64,000 bases of DNA. Origin: Annona cherimola. Lineage: Eukaryota > Streptophyta > Magnoliopsida > Magnoliales > Annonaceae. A program made the translations under genes and the position numbers. The DNA lies in NCBI GenBank assembly GCA_030490835.1, contig CM059971.1, positions 47,106,012-47,170,011 on the forward strand, read 5' to 3'. The notes below the pieces were generated by a model, which was not told the origin of the DNA, searched no databases, and worked only from the letters and a program-made list of their open reading frames with translations. Positions 54,418-64,000 of this stretch are shown piece after piece (within the stretch, counting starts at the first letter, position 1; every line of letters begins with the position of its first letter).

Positions 54418-57400
54418 AATTAGAACGAGTAAACTTTAACGCATTCTAATAGATTCAAAACAACCGAATCGGATGTAAGGAACTTCAATAAATAAGAACT
54501 AGCAACAATCCCTTTATTTCGTTTGCATTGGAACGACAACAAATGACCTTAAAGGCGTTCGAATCGAATCAACTGAATTCAGTCGGATAGAATGAACTGT
54601 GATTATTTAGAATAGTGTACAACTCAATCTAATTGACTTCATTTTACTGTAATGTGAACGAGTAAACTTTAACGCATTCCAATAGATTCAAAACAACCGA
54701 ATCGGAGGTAAGGAACTTCAATAAATAAGAACTAGCAACAATCCCTTGATTTCGTTTACATTCAAACGACAACGGATGACGTTAAAGGCATTCAAATCGA
54801 ATCAAATGAATTGAGTTGGATAGAATGAACTTTGATTATTTAGAATAGTGTACAACTCAATCTAATTGACTTAATTTTACTGTAATGAGAACGAGTAAAC
54901 TTTAACGCATTCTAATAGATTCAAAACAACCAAATCGAACGTAAGGAACTTCAATAAACAAGAATTAACAACAATCCCTTGATTTTATTTACATTCGAAC
55001 GACAACGAACGACCTTAAAAGCATTTAAATCGAATCAAAAGAATTCAGTCGAATAGAACGAACTTTGATTATTTAGAATAGTGTACAACTCAATCTAATT
55101 GACTTGATTTTACAGTAATGAGAATGAGTAAACTTTAACGCATTCTAATAGATTCAAAATAACCAAATCGGAGCTAAGGTATTTTCAATAAACAAGAATT
55201 AACAACAATCCCTTGATTTCGTTTACATTCGAACGACAACGGATGACGTTAAAGGCATTCAAATCGAATCAAATGAATTGAGTTGGATAGAATGAACTTT
55301 GATTATTTAGAATAGTGTACACCTCAATCTAATTGACTTAATTTTACTGTAATGAGAACGAGTAAACTTTAACGCATTCTAATAGATTCAAAACAACCAA
55401 ATCGAACGTAAGGAACTTCATTAAACAAGAATTAACAACAATCCCTTGATTTTATTTACATTCGAATGATAACGAACGACCTTAAAAGCATTGAAATTGA
55501 ATCAAATGAATTTAGTCGGATAGAATGAACTTTGATTATTTAGAATAGTGTACAACTCAATATAATTGACTTGATTTGACTGTAATGAGAACGAGTAAAC
55601 TTTAACGCATTCCAATAGATTCAAAACAACCGAATCGGAGGTAAGGAACTTCAATAACTAAGAACTAGCAACAATCGCTTGATTTCGTTTACATTCGAAC
55701 GACAACGGATGACGTTAAAGGCATTCAAATCGAATCAAATGAATTGAGTTGGATAGAATGAACTTTGATTATTTAGAATAGTTTACAACTAAATCTAATT
55801 GACTTAATTTTACTGTAATGAGAACGAGTAAACATTAACGCATTCTAATAGATTCAAAACAACCAAATCGAACGTAAGGAACTTTCAATAAACAAGAATT
55901 AACAACAATCCCTTGATTTTATTTACATTCTAACGACAACGAACGACCTTAAAAGCATTGAAATGGAATCAAATGAATTCAGTCGGATAGAATGAACTTT
56001 GATTATTTAGAATAGTGTACAACTCAATCTAATTGACTTGATTTGACTGTAATTAGAACGAGTAAACTTTAACGCATTCTAATAGATTCAAAACAACCGA
56101 ATCGGATGTAAGGAACTTCAATAAATAAGAACTAGCAACAATCCCTTTATTTCGTTTGCATTGGAACGACAACAAATGACCTTAAAGGCGTTCGAATCGA
56201 ATCAACTGAATTCAGTCGGATAGAATGAACTGTGATTATTTAGAATAGTGTACAACTCAATCTAATTGACTTCATTTTACTGTAATGTGAACGAGTAAAC
56301 TTTAACGCATTCCAATAGATTCAAAACAACCGAATCGGAGGTAAGGAACTTCAATAAATAAGAACTAGCAACAATCCCTTGATTTCGTTTACATTCAAAC
56401 GACAACGGATGACGTTAAAGGCATTCAAATCGAATCAAATGAATTGAGTTGGATAGAATGAACTTTGATTATTTAGAATAGTGTACAACTCAATCTAATT
56501 GACTTAATTTTACTGTAATGAGAACGAGTAAACTTTAACGCATTCTAATAGATTCAAAACAACCAAATCGAACGTAAGGAACTTCAATAAACAAGAATTA
56601 ACAACAATCCCTTGATTTTATTTACATTCGAACGACAACGAACGACCTTAAAAGCATTTAAATCGAATCAAAAGAATTCAGTCGAATAGAACGAACTTTG
56701 ATTATTTAGAATAGTGTACAACTCAATCTAATTGACTTGATTTTACAGTAATGAGAATGAGTAAACTTTAACGCATTCTAATAGATTCAAAATAACCAAA
56801 TCGGAGCTAAGGTATTTTCAATAAACAAGAATTAACAACAATCCCTTGATTTCGTTTACATTCGAACGACAACGGATGACGTTAAAGGCATTCAAATCGA
56901 ATCAAATGAATTGAGTTGGATAGAATGAACTTTGATTATTTAGAATAGTGTACACCTCAATCTAATTGACTTAATTTTACTGTAATGAGAACGAGTAAAC
57001 TTTAACGCATTCTAATAGATTCAAAACAACCAAATCGAACGTAAGGAACTTCATTAAACAAGAATTAACAACAATCCCTTGATTTTATTTACATTCGAAT
57101 GATAACGAACGACCTTAAAAGCATTGAAATTGAATCAAATGAATTTAGTCGGATAGAATGAACTTTGATTATTTAGAATAGTGTACAACTCAATATAATT
57201 GACTTGATTTGACTGTAATGAGAACGAGTAAACTTTAACGCATTCCAATAGATTCAAAACAACCGAATCGGAGGTAAGGAACTTCAATAACTAAGAACTA
57301 GCAACAATCGCTTGATTTCGTTTACATTCGAACGACAACGGATGACGTTAAAGGCATTCAAATCGAATCAAATGAATTGAGTTGGATAGAATGAACTTTG

Positions 57401-60400
57401 ATTATTTAGAATAGTTTACAACTAAATCTAATTGACTTAATTTTACTGTAATGAGAACGAGTAAACATTAACGCATTCTAATAGATTCAAAACAACCAAA
57501 TCGAACGTAAGGAACTTTCAATAAACAAGAATTAACAACAATCCCTTGATTTTATTTACATTCTAACGACAACGAACGACCTTAAAAGCATTGAAATGGA
57601 ATCAAATGAATTCAGTCGGATAGAATGAACTTTGATTATTTAGAATAGTGTACAACTCAATCTAATTGACTTGATTTGACTGTAATTAGAACGAGTAAAC
57701 TTTAACGCATTCTAATAGATTCAAAACAACCGAATCGGATGTAAGGAACTTCAATAAATAAGAACTAGCAACAATCCCTTTATTTCGTTTGCATTGGAAC
57801 GACAACAAATGACCTTAAAGGCGTTCGAATCGAATCAACTGAATTCAGTCGGATAGAATGAACTGTGATTATTTAGAATAGTGTACAACTCAATCTAATT
57901 GACTTCATTTTACTGTAATGTGAACGAGTAAACTTTAACGCATTCCAATAGATTCAAAACAACCGAATCGGAGGTAAGGAACTTCAATAAATAAGAACTA
58001 GCAACAATCCCTTGATTTCGTTTACATTCAAACGACAACGGATGACGTTAAAGGCATTCAAATCGAATCAAATGAATTGAGTTGGATAGAATGAACTTTG
58101 ATTATTTAGAATAGTGTACAACTCAATCTAATTGACTTAATTTTACTGTAATGAGAACGAGTAAACTTTAACGCATTCTAATAGATTCAAAACAACCAAA
58201 TCGAACGTAAGGAACTTCAATAAACAAGAATTAACAACAATCCCTTGATTTTATTTACATTCGAACGACAACGAACGACCTTAAAAGCATTTAAATCGAA
58301 TCAAAAGAATTCAGTCGAATAGAACGAACTTTGATTATTTAGAATAGTGTACAACTCAATCTAATTGACTTGATTTTACAGTAATGAGAATGAGTAAACT
58401 TTAACGCATTCTAATAGATTCAAAATAACCAAATCGGAGCTAAGGTATTTTCAATAAACAAGAATTAACAACAATCCCTTGATTTCGTTTACATTCGAAC
58501 GACAACGGATGACGTTAAAGGCATTCAAATCGAATCAAATGAATTGAGTTGGATAGAATGAACTTTGATTATTTAGAATAGTGTACACCTCAATCTAATT
58601 GACTTAATTTTACTGTAATGAGAACGAGTAAACTTTAACGCATTCTAATAGATTCAAAACAACCAAATCGAACGTAAGGAACTTCATTAAACAAGAATTA
58701 ACAACAATCCCTTGATTTTATTTACATTCGAATGATAACGAACGACCTTAAAAGCATTGAAATTGAATCAAATGAATTTAGTCGGATAGAATGAACTTTG
58801 ATTATTTAGAATAGTGTACAACTCAATATAATTGACTTGATTTGACTGTAATGAGAACGAGTAAACTTTAACGCATTCCAATAGATTCAAAACAACCGAA
58901 TCGGAGGTAAGGAACTTCAATAACTAAGAACTAGCAACAATCGCTTGATTTCGTTTACATTCGAACGACAACGGATGACGTTAAAGGCATTCAAATCGAA
59001 TCAAATGAATTGAGTTGGATAGAATGAACTTTGATTATTTAGAATAGTTTACAACTAAATCTAATTGACTTAATTTTACTGTAATGAGAACGAGTAAACA
59101 TTAACGCATTCTAATAGATTCAAAACAACCAAATCGAACGTAAGGAACTTTCAATAAACAAGAATTAACAACAATCCCTTGATTTTATTTACATTCTAAC
59201 GACAACGAACGACCTTAAAAGCATTGAAATGGAATCAAATGAATTCAGTCGGATAGAATGAACTTTGATTATTTAGAATAGTGTACAACTCAATCTAATT
59301 GACTTGATTTGACTGTAATTAGAACGAGTAAACTTTAAAGCATTCTAATAGATTCAAAACAACCGAATCGGATGTAAGGAACTTCAATAAATAAGAACTA
59401 GCAACAATCCCTTTATTTCGTTTGCATTGGAACGACAACAAATGACCTTAAAGGCGTTCGAATCGAATCAACTGAATTCAGTCGGATAGAATGAACTGTG
59501 ATTATTTAGAATAGTGTACAACTCAATCTAATTGACTTCATTTTACTGTAATGTGAACGAGTAAACTTTAACGCATTCCAATAGATTCAAAACAACCGAA
59601 TCGGAGGTAAGGAACTTCAATAAATAAGAACTAGCAACAATCCCTTGATTTCGTTTACATTCAAACGACAACGGATGACGTTAAAGGCATTCAAATCGAA
59701 TCAAATGAATTGAGTTGGATAGAATGAACTTTGATTATTTAGAATAGTGTACAACTCAATCTAATTGACTTAATTTTACTGTAATGAGAACGAGTAAACT
59801 TTAACGCATTCTAATAGATTCAAAACAACCAAATCGAACGTAAGGAACTTCAATAAACAAGAATTAACAACAATCCCTTGATTTTATTTACATTCGAACG
59901 ACAACGAACGACCTTAAAAGCATTTAAATCGAATCAAAAGAATTCAGTCGAATAGAACGAACTTTGATTATTTAGAATAGTGTACAACTCAATCTAATTG
60001 ACTTGATTTTACAGTAATGAGAATGAGTAAACTTTAACGCATTCTAATAGATTCAAAATAACCAAATCGGAGCTAAGGTATTTTCAATAAACAAGAATTA
60101 ACAACAATCCCTTGATTTCGTTTACATTCGAACGACAACGGATGACGTTAAAGGCATTCAAATCGAATCAAATGAATTGAGTTGGATAGAATGAACTTTG
60201 ATTATTTAGAATAGTGTACACCTCAATCTAATTGACTTAATTTTACTGTAATGAGAACGAGTAAACTTTAACGCATTCTAATAGATTCAAAACAACCAAA
60301 TCGAACGTAAGGAACTTCATTAAACAAGAATTAACAACAATCCCTTGATTTTATTTACATTCGAATGATAACGAACGACCTTAAAAGCATTGAAATTGAA

Positions 60401-63400
60401 TCAAATGAATTTAGTCGGATAGAATGAACTTTGATTATTTAGAATAGTGTACAACTCAATATAATTGACTTGATTTGACTGTAATGAGAACGAGTAAACT
60501 TTAACGCATTCCAATAGATTCAAAACAACCGAATCGGAGGTAAGGAACTTCAATAACTAAGAACTAGCAACAATCGGTTGATTTCGTTTACATTCGAACG
60601 ACAACGGATGACGTTAAAGGCATTCAAATCGAATCAAATGAATTGAGTTGGATAGAAAGAACTTTGATTATTTAGAATAGTTTACAACTAAATCTAATTG
60701 ACTTAATTTTACTGTAATGAGAACGAGTAAACATTAACGCATTCTAATAGATTCAAAACAACCAAATCGAACGTAAGGAACTTTCAATAAACAAGAATTA
60801 ACAACAATCCCTTGATTTTATTTACATTCTAACGACAACGAACGACCTTAAAAGCATTGAAATGGAATCAAATGAATTCAGTCGGATAGAATGAACTTTG
60901 ATTATTTAGAATAGTGTACAACTCAATCTAATTGACTTGATTTTACAGTAATGAGAATGAGTAAACTTTAACGCATTCTAATAGATTCAAAATAACCAAA
61001 TCGGAGCTAAGGTATTTTCAATAAACAAGAATTAACAACAATCCCTTGATTTCGTTTACATTCGAACGACAACGGATGACGTTAAAGGCATTCAAATCGA
61101 ATCAAATGAATTGAGTTGGATAGAATGAACTTTGATTATTTAGAATAGTGTACACCTCAATCTAATTGACTTAATTTTACTGTAATGAGAACGAGTAAAC
61201 TTTAACGCATTCTAATAGATTCAAAACAACCAAATCGAACGTAAGGAACTTCATTAAACAAGAATTAACAACAATCCCTTGATTTTATTTACATTCGAAT
61301 GATAACGAACGACCTTAAAAGCATTGAAATTGAATCAAATGAATTTAGTCGGATAGAATGAACTTTGATTATTTAGAATAGTGTACAACTCAATATAATT
61401 GACTTGATTTGACTGTAATGAGAACGAGTAAACTTTAACGCATTCCAATAGATTCAAAACAACCGAATCGGAGGTAAGGAACTTCAATAACTAAGAACTA
61501 GCAACAATCGCTTGATTTCGTTTACATTCGAACGACAACGGATGACGTTAAAGGCATTCAAATCGAATCAAATGAATTGAGTTGGATAGAATGAACTTTG
61601 ATTATTTAGAATAGTTTACAACTAAATCTAATTGACTTAATTTTACTGTAATGAGAACGAGTAAACATTAACGCATTCTAATAGATTCAAAACAACCAAA
61701 TCGAACGTAAGGAACTTTCAATAAACAAGAATTAACAACAATCCCTTGATTTTATTTACATTCTAACGACAACGAACGACCTTAAAAGCATTGAAATGGA
61801 ATCAAATGAATTCAGTCGGATAGAATGAACTTTGATTATTTAGAATAGTGTACAACTCAATCTAATTGACTTGATTTGACTGTAATTAGAACGAGTAAAC
61901 TTTAACGCATTCTAATAGATTGAAAACAACCGAATCGGATGTAAGGAACTTCAATAAATAAGAACTAGCAACAATCCCTTTATTTCGTTTGCATTGGAAC
62001 GACAACAAATGACCTTAAAGGCGTTCGAATCGAATCAACTGAATTCAGTCGGATAGAATGAACTGTGATTATTTAGAATAGTGTACAACTCAATCTAATT
62101 GACTTCATTTTACTGTAATGTGAACGAGTAAACTTTAACGCATTCCAATAGATTCAAAACAACCGAATCGGAGGTAAGGAACTTCAATAAATAAGAACTA
62201 GCAACAATCCCTTGATTTCGTTTACATTCAAACGACAACGGATGACGTTAAAGGCATTCAAATCGAATCAAATGAATTGAGTTGGATAGAATGAACTTTG
62301 ATTATTTAGAATAGTGTACAACTCAATCTAATTGACTTAATTTTACTGTAATGAGAACGAGTAAACTTTAACGCATTCTAATAGATTCAAAACAACCAAA
62401 TCGAACGTAAGGAACTTCAATAAACAAGAATTAACAACAATCCCTTGATTTTATTTACATTCGAACGACAACGAACGACCTTAAAAGCATTTAAATCGAA
62501 TCAAAAGAATTCAGTCGAATAGAACGAACTTTGATTATTTAGAATAGTGTACAACTCAATCTAATTGACTTGATTTTACAGTAATGAGAATGAGTAAACT
62601 TTAACGCATTCTAATAGATTCAAAATAACCAAATCGGAGCTAAGGTATTTTCAATAAACAAGAATTAACAACAATCCCTTGATTTCGTTTACATTCGAAC
62701 GACAACGGATGACGTTAAAGGCATTCAAATCGAATCAAATGAATTGAGTTGGATAGAATGAACTTTGATTATTTAGAATAGTGTACACCTCAATCTAATT
62801 GACTTAATTTTACTGTAATGAGAACGAGTAAACTTTAACGCATTCTAATAGATTCAAAACAACCAAATCGAACGTAAGGAACTTCATTAAACAAGAATTA
62901 ACAACAATCCCTTGATTTTATTTACATTCGAATGATAACGAACGACCTTAAAAGCATTGAAATTGAATCAAATGAATTCAGTCGGATAGAATGAACTTTG
63001 ATTATTTAGAATAGTGTACAACTCAATCTAATTGACTTGATTTGACTGTAATGAGAACGAGTAAACTTTAACGCATTCCAATAGATTCAAAACAACCGAA
63101 TCGGAGGTAAGGAACTTCAATAACTAAGAACTAGCAACAATCGCTTGATTTCGTTTACATTCGAACGACAACGGATGACGTTAAAGGCATTCAAATCGAA
63201 TCAAATGAATTGAGTTGGATAGAAAGAACTTTGATTATTTAGAATAGTTTACAACTAAATCTAATTGACTTAATTTTACTGTAATGAGAACGAGTAAACA
63301 TTAACGCATTCTAATAGATTCAAAACAACCAAATCGAACGTAAGGAACTTTCAATAAACAAGAATTAACAACAATCCCTTGATTTTATTTACATTCTAAC

Positions 63401-63500
63401 GACAACGAACGACCTTAAAAGCATTGAAATGGAATCAAATGAATTCAGTCGGATAGAATGAACTTTGATTATTTAGAATAGTGTACAACTCAATCTAATT
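54418..63500 (+). repeat. 7-monomer HOR, 1633 bp, about five copies plus one shortened copy
   Basis: The J-type word GAGCTAAGG occurs at 55171, 56804, 58437, 60070, 61004 and 62637. Four of the five spacings are 1633 bp; the spacing 60070-61004 is 934 bp, or four monomers. The unit runs J, C (CTTCATTAAAC), B (AATAACTAAG with CGCTTG), C (AAACATTAACG), H/A (TAATTAGAACG), B (CATTCAAACG), C (GCATTTAAATCG). Copies are close to identical, with scattered singletons such as TTTAAAGCATT at about 59334 and CGGTTGATT at about 60574. Confidence 0.9.
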
Positions 63501-64000
63501 GACTTGATTTGACTGTAAAGAGAACGAGTAAACTTTAACGCATTCTAATAGATTCAAAACAACCGAATCGGAAGTAAGGAACTTCAATAAATAAGAACTA
63601 GCAACAATCGCTTGATTTCGTTTACATTCGAACGACAACGGATGACGTTAAAGACATTCAAATCGAATCAAATGAATTGAGTTGGATAGAATGAAGTTTG
63701 ATTATTTAGAATAGTTTACAACTAAATCTAATTGACTTAAATTTACTGTAATGAGAACGAGTAAACTTTAACGCATTCTAATAGATTCAAAACAACCAAA
63801 TCGAACGTAAGGAACTTTCAATAAACAAGAATTAACAACAATCCCTTGATTTTATTTACATTCGAACGACAACGAACGACCTTAAAAGCATTGAAATGGA
63901 ATCAAATGAATTCAGTCAGATAGAATGAACTTTGATTATTTAGAATAGTGTACAACTCAATCTAATTGACTTGATTTGACAGTAATGAGAACGAGTAAAC
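63500..64000 (+). repeat. Array continues through the right window edge
   Basis: After the last 7-monomer copy come an A/B-type monomer with AAAGAGAACG and a C monomer; the last anchor is at 63984. Nothing suggests the array is ending here. Confidence 0.9.

Larger units (their letters stand above)
1625..64000 (+). repeat. 233-bp satellite array with higher-order repeats, about 268 monomer anchors
   Basis: A monomer of 233 bp (some 234 because of an extra T in ACTTTCAAT) repeats head to tail in one orientation to the window edge. Anchoring on the AATG that follows ACTGT gives starts at 1628, 1861, 2094, 2327, 2560, 2793 and onward to 63984. Total drift is explained by 1-2 bp indels and a single 133-bp off-register loss at about 50970. 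The first monomer has 78 G or C in 233 bases. No transposon, inversion or gene interrupts 62 kb. Every frame is closed by stop codons, so no peptide of notable length is encoded. The extent, single orientation and HOR structure resemble centromeric or heterochromatic satellites of plants; chromosomal location is inference. Confidence 0.98.

Noticed and set aside
1625..64000. CENP-B-box-like word in monomers (TTCGAACGACAACGGA)
   Set aside because: It resembles the mammalian box only if one base is skipped: CGG is shifted by one position and the third G is missing. A canonical CENP-B box is not expected in plants.
1625..64000. CRISPR array
   Set aside because: Repeats are 233 bp and contiguous with no unique spacers.
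1625..64000. rDNA intergenic spacer or 5S gene array
   Set aside because: No 5S internal promoter words or other rRNA sequence in any monomer; the AT-rich monomer is noncoding throughout.

Overview
The window holds one large object: a tandem satellite array that starts at about 1625 and runs off the right edge at 64000, preceded by about 1.6 kb of unrelated, mostly AT-rich DNA. I find no protein-coding gene I can support, no rRNA or tRNA gene, no CRISPR array and no telomeric repeat. A long AT-rich satellite with higher-order structure, beside a flank with a plant-like TATA box and splice donor, suggests a nuclear eukaryotic chromosome. A flowering-plant centromeric, pericentromeric or other heterochromatic block fits best. 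That is inference; I cannot name the species.

Flank (1-1624): no recognisable gene. It contains a diverged pair of about 50-bp units (144-240), a GC-rich island (about 335-475), a 61-bp direct repeat (521-641), several short perfect hairpins (four with a 7-bp stem and 4-nt loop) and, on the minus strand, a TATA-like element plus a good splice-donor match. It could be part of a long terminal repeat or the 5' part of a transcription unit; neither is proven.

Array (1625-64000): a 233-bp monomer (about 33% G+C in the monomer I counted), always in the same orientation. There are about 268 monomer anchors; the register drifts only by 1-2 bp indels except for one off-register deletion at about 50970. 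Monomers fall into families that I label by the diagnostic word after the conserved AACAACC: A (GAATCGGAAGTA), B (GAATCGGAGGTA), C (AAATCGAACGTA), D (GAATCGGACGTA), E (AAATCGGATGTA), F (GAATTGGAAGTA), G (AAATCGCACGTA), H (GAATCGGATGTA), I (GAATCGAATGTA) and J (AAATCGGAGCTA). These letters are mine.

The families form a series of higher-order repeat (HOR) domains: a 5-monomer unit of 1166 bp (5359-11188), a mixed zone, a second 5-monomer duplication (about 15.6-17.9 kb), a 10-monomer duplication of 2333 bp (about 17.5-22.2 kb), a 21-monomer periodicity of 4897 bp (about 20.5-29.4 kb), a shuffled zone (about 29.4-38.4 kb), an 8/9-monomer pair (38.5-42.4 kb), a 9-monomer unit of about 2096 bp (about 43.7-50.97 kb), another mixed zone, and a 7-monomer unit of 1633 bp (about 54.4-63.5 kb). 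Hybrid monomers, monomer-length deletions and a conversion-like patch record repeated unequal exchange. Two stretches of each monomer barely vary, whereas the middle varies strongly. This uneven conservation and the recombination record are the most interesting content of the window. All period lengths come from hand-counted coordinates of diagnostic words; HOR edges are approximate.
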